From Isoetes taiwanensis (taxonomy: Eukaryota > Streptophyta > Lycopodiopsida > Isoetales > Isoetaceae): DNA of 64,000 nucleotides. Where the stretch lies: positions 62,001 through 126,000 of the forward strand of contig JAJEKV010000202.1 of NCBI GenBank assembly GCA_021234155.1, written 5' to 3'. The position numbers and the translations under genes are program-made. The stretch's first letter is position 1. Every line of letters starts with the position of its first letter. A model generated the notes under the pieces. The model did no database searches. It saw nothing but the letters and a program-made list of their open reading frames with translations, and was not told the DNA's origin. Of the stretch, positions 35,730-47,230 are shown one piece after another.

Positions 35730-36495
35730 TCTGATGTTTGTAGTTTTTTTTGTTTTTCAGAAGACTTTTTTTTGTATATTTAGGGTCATGACCTTACCAG
35801 ACCATCTTCAACAGCTTACCTTGACATCTACCCTCTTTAAATGATGGGCATTTTTGCTCCATCTTCAACAGCTTACCTTGACATCTACCCCTTTTCAAAT
35901 GATGGGCATTTTTGCTCCTGTAATGGTATTTTGAGGCTATGAAATGCGTAATATAAATCCTTTTTGCCTAAATGATATCTTTCTTGTTGTTTCAAAAACT
36001 GTTTTTTGGTTTTGACTACAAACATATTTGTCTAAATATTATGGTGCTGATTTCTGAGTCAGAATGGATGCTGCATGACAAGCAGATTTATCTCTACACA
36101 TGGCTTGAAGCTATAATAAAGTATAAAATTTTTGCATTCATTATAATCATAGGAACTCTTGTTTTAGGATGAGAAGGAAATCTGGACCCTGTTTAAACAT
36201 CTCAGATTACCATATTTCCAACACTCTATTGTGATATGTCAGACAAGAAAAATACAATTTAGCTTTGTTAATTGGTAGTTTTATGGTGTGGCAGCATCAC
36301 ATATGCACTTGTGTCTATGCCCTCTGCTGTTAAAAACATGTAGTTGCAAGATACAGATTTGGAGGTCATGGTTTTGTTATCATTATATCCAAAGTAGTCT
36401 TGTAATTCACAACTACACTTTAGAATGCAATCAACACAGCAGAGTTGTTTACTATCTTTAACAGCCGCAGTAACTATCCTTATTTCTGTGTACAC
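35730..36495 (+). repeat. 3'-flank-like leader of the composite copia unit, copy 1
   Basis: This is closely similar to 46830-47230 followed by 53887-53990. Both copies contain ACCATCTTCAAC.GCTTACC and TTTTGAGGCTATGAAATGC. They also share the block ending GGAGGTCATGGTTTT. In copy 1 a segment of about 66 bp (about 35811-35918) is tandemly doubled; copy 2 has it once. The block joins directly to truncated copia RT in both copies. At 36379-36392 copy 1 shows ATCATTATATCCAAAG, the empty site of the Helitron pair in copy 2. Confidence 0.8.
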
Positions 36496-37575
36496 AAGTC
36501 TGCTTTCAGACTTTAAGGATTTGTTAAGTTACAAAATGATGGCAATCTCTATAAGTATCAGACTGGTGAGGAATGGTGCATAATTGCACTGTATGTAGAT
36601 GACAATATAATGATCTCAAAAGGAATTAAAGTTCTGGAGCATTGCATGAATGTTCTAAACATTAAATATAGGATGTCATATTTAGGTGAGCTGAGGAAAT
36701 TCTTAGGAGTTGAAGTTCACAGGGATAGAGCCAATAAGATATTGACACTTACTCAGAAGAGCCAGATAGAAGGGATGCTTGACAAATTCAAAATGAGAGA
36801 CTGCAACATTGCTAAAACTCCTATAATACCAGGGTGTAAGATTTCTGCTAAGATGAGCCCAAGAACTGAAAGAGAACGAGAAGAGATGAAAAAGGTACCT
36901 TTTACGTGTCTCGATAGGATGTCTTTCTTATGTGGCAAATTGCACTTTCCCGATATAGCTTATCTTTGTAAACATGTTAAGCGGTATAATAATGACCGGT
37001 GAAGGGATCACTTGATAGCGACAAAGAGGACATTAAGATATCTTAAGGGGACAATGAATGATGGAATTAGTTACAATACGAGAAACTTACAATTTGCGGG
37101 CATTTTGTGATGCGCAGATTGGGGAGGGGACCTTGATACAAGGAAGTCTACCTCGGGGGTATTTAATCTTCTTAGGAGGAGCACCAATTGCATGGAATGC
37201 AAAAAAAAGAAATGCTATTGCTATGTCTAGTCTTTGAGGCGTATATGCTTCAAATTTGCATTAGCTACCAAAGAGTTGATATGGGAAAGAAGGCTCGTGT
37301 TTGAATTAGGTTATGATCAATTTAAGGCTCTGAGAATTACATTGTGATAGTACCCGGTGCATAGCTATGACTAAAGACCCGGTTCTTCACGAAAAGGACT
37401 AAGCATATTGAGTTAGAACCGCACTTTATCGAGAGATGTTGTGAAGAAAAAAATGCGATCAAGATGGTATATGTGAACACCTCAAGTCGGTTAGCGAGAC
37501 ATTCCGACTAAAAGCTCTATCGGAAGGAAAATTTACTGAGTCAAGAATAAAATTTAGTGCAATGTGTCATAACAT
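36496..37575 (+). pseudogene. Ty1/copia reverse transcriptase C-terminus and RNase H, copy 1
   Basis: The plus strand gives YKYQTGEEWCIIALYVDDNI with the RT catalytic YVDD at about 36594-36605. It continues MSYLGELRKFLGVEVHRD, LTQKSQIEGMLDKFKMRDC and an open frame to 37002. After stops and shifts come RTLRYLKGTMNDGI, ADWGGDLDTRKSTSG (RNase H), ATKELIWERRLVFELGYDQF and a tail. All of integrase, protease and the RT N-terminus are missing. The copy ends in the polypurine tract and LTR at 37577-37985. Frameshifts make it inactive. Confidence 0.9.
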
Positions 37576-37576
37576 G

Positions 37577-37587
37577 AAGGGGGGAAT
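37577..37587 (+). other. polypurine tract
   Basis: AAGGGGGGAATT lies immediately before the LTR start TGTAGGG at 37588. It primes plus-strand DNA synthesis in LTR retrotransposons. This intact version identifies the two broken ends at 2743 and 55072. Confidence 0.8.
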
Positions 37588-37985
37588 TGTAGGGATTGTT
37601 CATGTTATGATTAATGAAGATAGCCTAGACAAAATCGAGGTTGCACATGATCTTTTAACCTAAAGTTGATATTCAAGGTTAAAGGATGAAATTGTAATGT
37701 TAAAGGTTAAAGGTTTGAAGGGTTAAAAGGTTTGAAGGTTTGGCCCATTATTATGGGATATATCTATCCCATATTGAATAGAAAAAGAAAAAGTTGCCTT
37801 AGTGATATCGTGGATCGATCGGTCCGCCATAGCGGCCGGATCCCCGATCTAAAATAACGTAAGAAGTATTCTTGTAATTGCATTGATGTGAGATTATTTG
37901 CGGTGAACCGTATGCGGTCGTCGGGCAACTTTTGGCTATCCAAGAGAAGGATAACTTCGCCTCATTGAACGGGTCAATACCTACA
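37588..37985 (+). repeat. copia LTR, forward orientation
   Basis: The LTR is 398 bp, from TGTAGGGATTG to CAATACCTACA, and is closely similar to the inverted copy at 2336-2735. It is followed by a degenerate primer-site-like sequence and leader to about 38140. It is then joined to gag in the opposite orientation, the same abnormal junction as in the other copy. Confidence 0.8.
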
Positions 37986-38149
37986 GTGAAATTACTGTAG
38001 CAAATATAAGGTTTATGCTAAAGGTTATGTGACAAGTGAATTTTGAATCAAACCTTTAAGGATTTTGAATAACAAACATTGGGATTATTGTGTTTGATCA
38101 ATAAGCTTAGATGCTTAGGTCTTATTGTTCTATAGCATAATTATTTTCT

Positions 38150-38520
38150 TCATGGATAATAAGAGTAGCATCGTCTATATGTCCACCAGCACCAAGGTAC
38201 TTGTCCCTTAGAGTCTTAAGCTGACCAAGATACTCTCGCATGCTTGCACAGTCCTGAAGTTTGAGACTATGCATTTGCTTTTGAATATTAACCTGTTGCC
38301 TAGCTCCTTTCTAGCTCCGGACAGAATTTTGCTGTCCGGACAGAATTTTGCTGGACAGAATTCCAAAGCATGCTGAAATGTCTTAACAGTTCTGAGATCT
38401 CTCTTGAAATCAGCTGAAACTGTAGCCTTAAGAAGAGTAAGAGCTGTTAAATCTTTCTTCTTGTCTTCTGGAGTAACAGGATTCCAAGCAGGTTTCAAAA
38501 CTTCGCGCTGGAGCCATCAA
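38150..38520 (-). pseudogene. Ty1/copia gag remnant, inverted relative to its LTR
   Basis: On the minus strand the frame from 38498 gives KPAWNPVTPEDKKKDLTAL and a helical stretch ending HALEF. After an insertion of a short GTCCGGACAGAATTTTGCT-type repeat it shifts frame to QMHSLKLQDCASMREYLGQL, then KTLRDKYLGAGGHIDDATLI and IHEENNYAIEQ-stop. It is the partner of 1820-2195. The middle indels differ between copies, so they decayed independently after duplication. Confidence 0.8.
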
Positions 38521-39480
38521 AAAATCCTCAGAGACATTTTCCCCTTCATAAAATCCCCTGTTTTTGTTAGTTTTGTTTGATCCGTGGATTTTTGTTTGGA
38601 TTGTAATGTGTGAATATGTTTTTTGGCATGTATAAGGTCATTTCGGGAGCTCTGGGTGATGATTGACACGCTCAATCCGCCAAAAAAGGCCGGAACGTGG
38701 CCTGCCCTTTTTAGGGTTCTTAGATTTTTCTAGAACAATATCCCACAGGCCGAGATCATGAAAGTCCATAGGGTATATATACAGCCCTCTAAGTTTAATA
38801 AGTAAATTTACGTGCTACCTTCACGGGGATTCGCCCGTTGTCTTACATGCCCGGGGTACCACATGGGGATCAAGATTGGATGGAGAAGTGACTAGGCATT
38901 GCCCTGGGGGGGGGAAGTAGGTAGATAGGAATTTTTTTTTTTTTTTTCAAATGAACAATGAAGGTCAATATGGGTCTTTTTCAAAAAAAAAAATTCCACA
39001 AGGAATCTTTTTTGATGTTCTACAAGATGGGAGAATCATTTTGCAAGAAAGGAGCACTTGATAGAGTGAAATTTTATGATGTGGCAAGTTGGTGGGGCGA
39101 TTTGGCAAATGGTGGTGACATGGCATTATAAAGTGATGAAGTGTCAAGTAAGGTGGCAAAATGACTTTTTTCTAGTCAAAACTTTTTATGAAGTGGAGAT
39201 GATGTGGATGACATGTGTATGATGATGTGGAAGCACTTGGGGATGATGTGGCATCATGGGATGATGACATATCATCTAAGGTATCAAGATGACTTTACTT
39301 AGGTCAAAATTTTTGAAAAGATAAGTTTTGTGGTAGGTGACACGTGTATGATGACATGGATGTGCTTCAATCTTCCAAACTTCAATCTTGAGGGGTCTTC
39401 CAATCTCTAAACTCAAGTTCACTTGGTTGAATCTTATCCTCTTTGCTACACTTGTATAATGTCCTTCCCGTGGTTCTTCA
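38521..39480. repeat. composite repeat module, right inverted arm
   Basis: This is the reverse complement of 1-1820, including the TATA-like site (38773-38781), a G-run (about 38906-38915), a poly-T tract and GATGATGTGG-rich text. The same module starts again at 59765 (GCTGGAGCCATCAAAAAA). Confidence 0.85.
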
Positions 39481-41381
39481 ACAAAAGTGTCAATTTGTGA
39501 TCTTCAAAGATGGGAGTCTTCAAACTTCTAGCTCTTGCATGCATATATTAGTCAAATATTAGACAAAAATGTGCAAATTGTGCGAATTGCTCTTCTATGC
39601 TGCCAAAATATGGCAGCAATACTTGATGTCTTCTGGAGTTCTTCAATGCAAATTGTTTTCAAAATCAATGGTACATTGGCTCATGCACACATGTCAAGCA
39701 AAAAGGTTAGCTAGGAATGTGAAGTGTGCCATGGCTCTTATGTGCTACAAAAATGTGGCAGCAAGGCCCAAATCTTCCTTAAACATGCCAAGAAAAACCA
39801 TAGCCACAAAAAAAAAAAAAATTAACATGGATTGGGCAAGATTTGGACCCAAACAGGAGGGGGGCTTTGTTATAGATGAATTTCAAGGCTTTCTGAAGAT
39901 ATCAATCGCTTACTGGTAGTCTTGCCGGAACACTTTCGACGACTGCTCAAAATTACCTTCTTTGCCTCATGAATTAGCTATCTTGAAGGAGAAGCGACTA
40001 GGCATCGCTACGGGGAGGGGGGGGGGTGGGGGAGGGGGGGAGGAGGGGGTGGGGAGGAAGTTAGATAGGATTTTTTTTTTTCAAATTTGTCACAAATCCC
40101 AAGAAACGAACAATGAAGGTCAATATGGGTCTTTTTCAAAAAAAAAAAAAAAAAAATCCACAATGAATCTTTTTTGATGCTCTACAAGATGGGAGAATCA
40201 TTTTGCAAAAAAAGAGCACTTGATTTTTTTTACTAAAAAAGAGAGTGAAATTTTATGATGTGGCAAGATGGTGGGGCGATTTGGCAAATGGGTGGTGACA
40301 TGGCATTATGAAGTGGTGAAGTGTCAAGTAAGGTGGCAAAATGACTTTTTTCTAGTCAAAACTTTTTATGAAGTGGAGATGATGTGGATGACATGTGTAT
40401 GATGATGTGGAAGCACTTGGGGATGATGTGGCATCATGGGATGATGACATGTCATCTAAGGTATAACAATGTGACTTTACTTAGGTCAAAATTTTTGAAA
40501 AGATAAGTTTTGTGGTAGGTGACACGTGTATGATTGACATGGATGTGCTTAGGTGGTGATGTGGATGGTATTTGGCATTCTTGAGGATGATGTGGACAAT
40601 TTGGCAACCAATTTGGCACTGGTGCACATACCAATAGATCTTTTATGCAATGGCTTGGATAATTTACTCTTCCATACTTGTCTGAAGCAAATGCACACTT
40701 TCTCTCTCTAGCTTAGCTTTTAGAGAGAGAAGATGGTTTTAATACATGGAAATAGCCAAACGGTGGGATTTTTTTCTTTTCTCAAAGATGGTGAATGTAT
40801 GATGGGAGTGTGATGCATATATGGGCTAGGGAAAATGATGATGAGGCATGAAGATGTGAGTTATGAATCTTATATGGTGTTCATGGATGGGATTGAGTTG
40901 ATAGGATCAGGTGAGAAGCCTTGGAGAATAGAACTCATGCCAAAATGATTTGGAAGTAGCCACATACCAAAGAAACATGAGAGGTCTTCCAAACTTCAAT
41001 CTTGAGGGGTCTTCCAATCTCTAAACTCAAGTTCACTTGCTACACTTGTATGATATCCAATGAATGTCCTTCCCGTGGTTCTTCAACAAAAGTGTCAATT
41101 TGTGATCTTCAAAGATGGGAGTCTTCAAACTTCTAGCTCTTGCACACATATATTAGTCAAATATTAGACAAAAATGTGCAAAATGTGCGAATTGCTCTTC
41201 TATGCTGCCAAAATGTGGCAAAGAATACTTGATGTCTTCCGAGTTCTTCAATGCAAAATGTTTTCAAAATCAATGGTACATTGGCTCATGCACACATGTC
41301 AAGCAAAAAGGTTAGCTAGGAATGTGATGTGTGCCATGGCTCTTCTGTGCTACAAAAATGTGGCAGCAAGGCCCAAATCTT
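39481..41381. repeat. tandem duplication of the A-rich module
   Basis: The segment about 39985-41365 repeats about 38880-39775 in direct orientation, with extra sequence at 40620-41000. Both copies contain TTGATGTCTTC, the CTCATGCACACATGTCAAGC block and GGCAGCAAGGCCCAAATCTT. A G-run near 40011-40065 is expanded to about 50 bases of nearly pure purine. Short frames such as 39569-39919 and 41174-41398 are paralogous non-coding DNA. Confidence 0.8.
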
Positions 41382-43261
41382 TTTTTTTTTTTTTTTGAAG
41401 GATAAAGAATTTTCCATTTATAGGTAAACTATTACACAGCTTTATAGCAGATAGACACCCTCCTGAACAAGTTTGAAGAGGGGATAGCTACAAAGCCCTT
41501 TTGGACTGCATGTAAATGCCTTCTTCTTAAGGTGGTAGTTTGATGAAGGTCTCCCAAACAAGGGAGACATCATCTTCGACCACACACTTGAACTTTCTAA
41601 GCTTCTCTATGAGCATGTGCGATTTTGTGTGGTCAGTATATGCTTCTTTGCCTAGAGTGAAAGAATTGTGCCTTTTCCATATGACCCATAATGCCCATGA
41701 TCTGACAATATGAAAAGCTTTGCATTTTGAGACTGGCCATTCTACTGGATATCTACCTAGAAGGAGATCATTGGTCCCCAGTGTAATGTTGAACATATCC
41801 ATGCACCACGACCACACAACTTGCGTGTCGCAGCACTCGCTAAGCAAAGTTCCGTAGACTCTTCCTCCATCTTGCACAATGGACATAGAGGGCTCACGCC
41901 ACTTTGAATTTGGATACCCTTCTTGCTTACCATAGGAGCCCTATGAATTACTTGCCATAAAAAGAATTCACTTTCGGGGAGGGAGAAGTTTTATCCATAC
42001 ACCCCTCCAAATTTCCTTCACCAGTGTGTCGCTGACTTGCACATTCCATTGAGCTCTTATATGCTGATTTCACAAATGACCCCACCAAGAAGATTGATCG
42101 AGAACCCAAGGTTTCTTACTTTCGTGCTATTTATGTGGTTTGGAAGGCTTACCGCAATACATTCCCACATTGTTTTGTCGTTATTCGAGGCCTAATTTCG
42201 CTTGAATACCATCCATTCTGTTAACGACCACCTTCATACCACATTGCACATGAACCAATGCCACACCTGATCCATCTTCTCACCACTTTGATGTCGTCAC
42301 CAAAAGGGCCAAAGGACCATTCTTATTAAGGCAGTTGGATCGAATCCACCATGGTGGAGTAGTACTTCACCGCACAATTACCGATATTCAAAATGAAGAG
42401 CTTTTTCACCACGCCCCACGCTGAAATGAGACCTCTTAAGAACGGTGAGGCCTCGAACTTGGTTTCAAGCCATAAAATAGAGACCATGGAAGAGATACTT
42501 TAGGTGTGATACTTTTAGCATGTGTGCAGGAGAAACATATGGCCTCAAGGCTATATGAGTTGGAGGCCCGGTGACTTCGTTTTCTCCCTCTAAAATATTC
42601 CACATGCTTTTGGCTACTAGTATTTTGCTTTGTAGGGCTAAGTCAATCATGCCTATTCCCCCTTCTTCCTTATCTCTTTTACATTTCCACCATGCTATTT
42701 TCACTAGTGCTCCTTCCTCGTTTCCTCCCCACACAAAGTTTCTAATTGTCCCTTCCATTTCTTTTACTTTCTCCGGTGGGGCTATGAGGAGAGATGAGAC
42801 ATAGATGTGCGTCTTTGACAAAGACATGCTTCACTACTACTATCCTGCCAGCCAATGATAGTTTTTTGCGACTTTCCACCAATTCAGATGCTTCTGTAAT
42901 CCTAATATCATCTCATCCCATACTTTTGTTGAGGGTACTTTAATTCCCACTGGGATTCCAAGAAGGTTAGAATACTCCCCATCTTTTATGATTTTCCACG
43001 GGAGGCGCTCTAAACACCTGGGATGTGGTCCTTCCCCATTCATTGCTTGTAAAGCATTTCTTCCAGCTTGATGAGACATCCCGAGGCCAAGGAGAAAGTA
43101 TCTAACAACCGACCGGGCATTCTTTAGATTGCTCTCCTCTGCTACTAGAAACAAAAAGAGTCATCTCGCATATTGATTGCATATCTCGCCGCGAGATCCA
43201 TCCCCCATTTGAAGACCTTCTACTAGACCATCCCTTGAGGCCTCAGAGAAATAGTCGGAGT
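41382..43261 (-). mobile_element. 5'-truncated L1-type LINE
   Basis: The insert is about 1.88 kb. On the minus strand it encodes the C-terminal part of ORF2. From right to left: a segment with LLGIPVGIKVPSTKVWDEM and LNWWKVAKNYHWLAG (42840-43154). Next is SKTHIYVSSLLIAPPEKVKE followed by FVWGG (42465-42827). Last is a zf-RVT-like tail, GGRVYGTLLSECCDTQVVWS, with LWVIWKRHNS (41527-41886). It ends in an A-tail seen as T-run 41382-41396. A 16-bp target duplication GCAAGGCCCAAATCTT flanks it (41366-41381 and 43262-43277). Frameshifts and truncation mean it is inactive. Confidence 0.93.
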
Positions 43262-44660
43262 GCAAGGCCCAAATCTTCCTTAAACATGCCAAGATAAAAC
43301 CATAGCCACAAAAACAAAAAAAAATTAACATGGATTAGGCAAGATTTGGACCTAAAACAGAAGGGGCTTTGTTACAGATGAATTCAAGGCTTTCGGTGAA
43401 GATATCAATCTACTTACCCAGTGGTAATCGGGCCTAACACTCGACGATCGCTCAAAATTACCTTCTTTGCCTCATGAATTAGCATTCTTGAAGCAAATCT
43501 TGAAGAAATTTGTTTTGGCATTTTATCATGTGCACGAGGGCTCAAGAGCTCTGGATTTCTTGCAAGAAGTGTTGTACTATGATCCAATAAAATGAAAATT
43601 TGAACTTGGTGTATTTGCACTTAAAGTTGAAAAACCTAAGCTAAACTAGTGATTTAGGTGAAAGTCTTGTTGAAGCATGGCCTGGCTTGTAGACTCACTT
43701 TGAAGTATAAAATAGTGTGCTTCAAGATTTTAGGAAATATTGCATTAAAAAAAAAAAAAAAAAAAAAAAACCCTAAAAAGAGCAAATTATCATTGTTTTG
43801 GAAAACTTAAAAGTCTCTTGCACGAGTCAGACTTATATCATGATGCAATCCTTAAAATATTGCAAGAAGATATCCACAAAATACATATTACTATTTTTCT
43901 TAAGTTGCACTAGTTTCTTAGCAATTTTCCATCAAAAATCATGATTCCTTTGAGCATATTTGCACCTCTTTTGTTGGCAACATCTAATGCACACTAGTTG
44001 CAGAGTTGTCAGAGTTGACGGGAAGTGTCAGAAGTTAAAGAAGATCACATTTGTTTGAGTTAATAAAATTTGCTTACCGGTTAGCTTTAGGATACCGCTT
44101 GCAAAAAATAAGATTTTTGAGCCTATTTGCATGATTTTTGTGGAAACAACTGGATGTACTAGGTTTGCAGATCTCAAAGTTAATGCAAAGCGTCAAAAGT
44201 AAAAAACTCATCAATTATTTCATCTGCAAAAATTAGCATGCTGGCTGGAGCATTGATCAAGTTTTCACTTGGTTAGATTTGCAAATTTGAGAGTGTTCTG
44301 CATATATTTTCTTGCATCAAACTTTTGAGCATAGATTCTTTACATGCCAAAGCATCTTTTTTAATTGCAATTGCATTAAAATTTGATTATAAGAGCAAAT
44401 ACATTTTTCTTTGTCTTGGAAAAGCACTTCCAACTCAAAATTTGACCTTTTTTTTTGCAATCTTTTTGCTCAGAGTTGTTGTCTCAAGCAACCTGGAGGT
44501 CTTGAACCACTGAGGTTAAAGCTTTGCCAGGAATACCTTCAACATTTTCCAAGATCAAAAGTTAGCAAGACCATTTTTTCCTAGTAAAAAATGCACCATT
44601 CATTCATGGCACATGAAATTGCTAAAGTTCCATCAAAGGGCCATTTCTAAGGTCCAAAAC
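43262..44660. repeat. continuation of the downstream repeat module, copy 1
   Basis: Beginning with the second target-site copy, this continues the module interrupted by the LINE. It is closely similar to about 61745-62910, including GTGAAAGTCTTGTTGAAGCA and ATCATGATTCCTTTGAGCA. Copy 2 lacks about 250 bp corresponding to 43405-43650. A 26-base poly-A tract lies at about 43747-43772. It is non-coding. Confidence 0.8.
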
Positions 44661-46829
44661 CATCTTCTCTCTTTAGAAACAAAGATAGAGAGACAAAGTG
44701 CACCTAACATTTCTGGAAAAGGCAAAAAGTTAGACCAAAAATCTTAAAAATCAAGCGTCTTTGTGCATATACCAAAGTTCTTCGTGATACTTCCACATCA
44801 TATATACCATCACATGTCGTCGAATCGAAAAAATGTTTTTTACTAGGAAAAGAGCTATTTTCTACCTTTGTTTTGCCACATCACCACCTTCAGATTGCCA
44901 TATCACCAATTACTTGCCAAGTCACCACATTCTTTTGCCAAATCATCCATCTTTAGCCATCTTTGCCCTAAAACTAAAAAAAGTTCTCATTTTCCAATTT
45001 TTTTTTCGATAGATAGAGCATGGAAAAGCATATGGTATAGGCTTTGAAAAAGTTGAATGTGGCCATGTTTAGACCTGGAAAATTCATTTCTTGAATGTGT
45101 GCCACAATTGAAAAAAAAAAAACAAAAAAAACTCATAGGGTCAAAGTAACAATGAGCTATTGACTTTACATAACAAGTTTAGTGGTTTTGATGGAAAAAG
45201 TATCATTACTTTGGACACCGCCGTCCTCCTTGAGTGTATTTGTTAACTTCCAAACATGTGAAGTCTTCAAAAGGAGGACCATTATGGACCTGGGAAACAA
45301 GCTTTCAACATGACATTTTCCACGGCATTGAATCATTTTTATTATGTATGGAGAAGTTGTGACACAATCCCGAGCTTCTAATGCTGAAGAATCTTCCAAT
45401 TGTTGAGGATGGCATAATTAGTGTTTTAATACGGGAGATAAGAGTGGATTTGCAATTCAATACACCTTATTCGTGATCATTTATTTAGATTCCTAGCAAT
45501 TCAAAACATTGAGTTAAGTGCTCTCCTCTTTTTATCGCAATAATCAAGAGGAGTATGAAAAGAATTCTCTGATTTCATTTTAGGATTCAAGAAAGGAAGG
45601 CAATAGCAATAAACCCATCATTATGGTCTCCATTTAGTAGGGATTTTAATGGAGACACACTCCGTGTATATTTGTTCTGCAATCAGTGCAAGCTAGGGCA
45701 GAAGTATAACAGTTATTGCCTTCACAGAACCAGACTAGTAGTTCCCAAATGGGTTGAAGTATTATTAGTTTGACAGATTATGCCCTTGTTGGAAATATTT
45801 CGAAGAGAATCACTAGTTCCAATAATTTTGAAGTGTCTAAAGGAGAAGCATTATAACTATAAACTGGGAAGCAAGCTTTGACTGACACTTCCCATGGCAT
45901 TGCGCCGCTTTTTATCTTGTAAATGAAAAGTTCTAATGAACAAAGGCGAAGCTCTTGAACTGGCAAGAATCTTCTTACCGGGCTGAAAGAGAGCATAATT
46001 AGTGTTCCAAAAGGGAATTAGGAGTAGAATCTGCAATGAAACGTCCCGAATTCATGTTCCAAATGGTCATTAAATGGCTATCAAGAATGGATTTAGCTCA
46101 ATTGAAGGTGCTTTTAAGTTATTAGCAATGGATTTTGTGTTTGTCTTATATTGTCTCATGATGTAATGTATATGTCATGCTCATTTCTTTGAGAATTTGA
46201 TATTTGCATGTTGAAGTATGACATAATATTCTCGCCCCCCATAAGTTGGGAATCCTATAACATTCCTGCTTTTTGGTGAGGTCGAAGTCATTCCACATAA
46301 CATTCCTTTTTTTTGAACCATTGAATTTTAATGACAAAACCAAAGAATCACGCCACATAATAAAAACCAAAGAATCGACCACATAAAATACGACCCTCTG
46401 ATGTTGTGCCAAAAGATTTATCTCATATTTCTCGCGCCGAGGGAAAGGGCGAAAGGTTTTGTTAGGGAGCGCTTTGAGATTTGGCTGCTCTCCATCTCCA
46501 AGTTCTTCAAGCTCGCTTTGGCCGCTCTCCATCTCCAAGTTTTTCAATTGCAACTATTACTTACGCTTCTACATGCACATTTGAGGGGAACGAAGCTTTC
46601 CATTTTGCGGCACTGTGAGGGTCCATAATGACATCACTACACAAGCTTTTGTGCAATATATGACTATGGACAATATTCGCATCGAAGACAAGCCGTTCAA
46701 TCTGGGCGATGAGAGCACCCGCTCGACGACAAGGCATGTGGAGTTCATATTTGGGAAGATTTCTCACCGGGTTCTCACTGAGATTAGAACTCCAACTAAA
46801 CGTTGTGTTGCATGTCAAGTCGCCTCGCC
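44661..46829. other. no supported gene; ancient direct duplication
   Basis: The opening 44661-44990 resembles 340-900 (AGAGAGACAAAGTGCACC, CACATCA.CAT words). Around 45220-45470 and 45810-46060 two diverged direct repeats share GGGAAACAAGCTTT/GGGAAGCAAGCTTT and GGCATTG.(A/G)(T/C)C. They also share GCATAATTAGTGTT. A minus-strand frame of 135 codons at 46146-46553 and a plus-strand frame at 46615-46842 have no recognised domain. Confidence 0.4.
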
Positions 46830-47230
46830 ATGTTTTTGGTAGTTTTTTTTTTTTCGAATCACGACCTTACCGCACCATCTTCAACCGCTTACCTTGACAT
46901 CTACCCCTTTTCTCAGAAATGATGGGCATTGGTATTTTGAGGCTATGAAATGCCTAATATAAATCCTTTTTGCCTAAATGATTTCATACTTTCTTGTTAT
47001 CATGAAAATACTGTTAAAAAACAATGATGCATAAAAAACAATGATGCAGGTACAATGCTCTGTCCCTTGAATATCTCAAAAATTGTTTTTTTGTTTTGAC
47101 TGTTAAGCTTTGTTAATTGGTAGTTTTATGGTGTGGCAGCATCACATATGCACTTGTGTCTATGCCCTCTGCTGTTAAAAACATGTAGTTGCAAGATACA
47201 GATTTGGAGGTCATGGTTTTCTTATCATTA
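46830..47230 (+). repeat. leader of the composite copia unit, copy 2 (left of the Helitrons)
   Basis: This matches 35740-36387 with deletions (single copy of the 66-bp repeat, and a gap before GTTAAGCTTTGTTAATTGG). It stops exactly at 47230 (TTATCATTA), where the Helitron pair begins, and resumes at 53887 (TATCCAACGTAGTC). Confidence 0.85.

Noticed and set aside
37588-37985. Complete copia element bounded by this LTR and the one at 2336-2735
   Set aside because: The two LTRs are in opposite orientation with 35 kb between them and gag head-on to each. They belong to two separate copies of a rearranged unit.
39569-39919. 116-codon plus-strand frame with Cys-rich start
   Set aside because: Paralogous copies at 41174 and 61560 are disrupted at different positions, and the sequence belongs to the non-coding repeat module.
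42571-42804. Plus-strand frame inside the LINE
   Set aside because: It is a shadow of the minus-strand ORF2 segment at 42465-42827.
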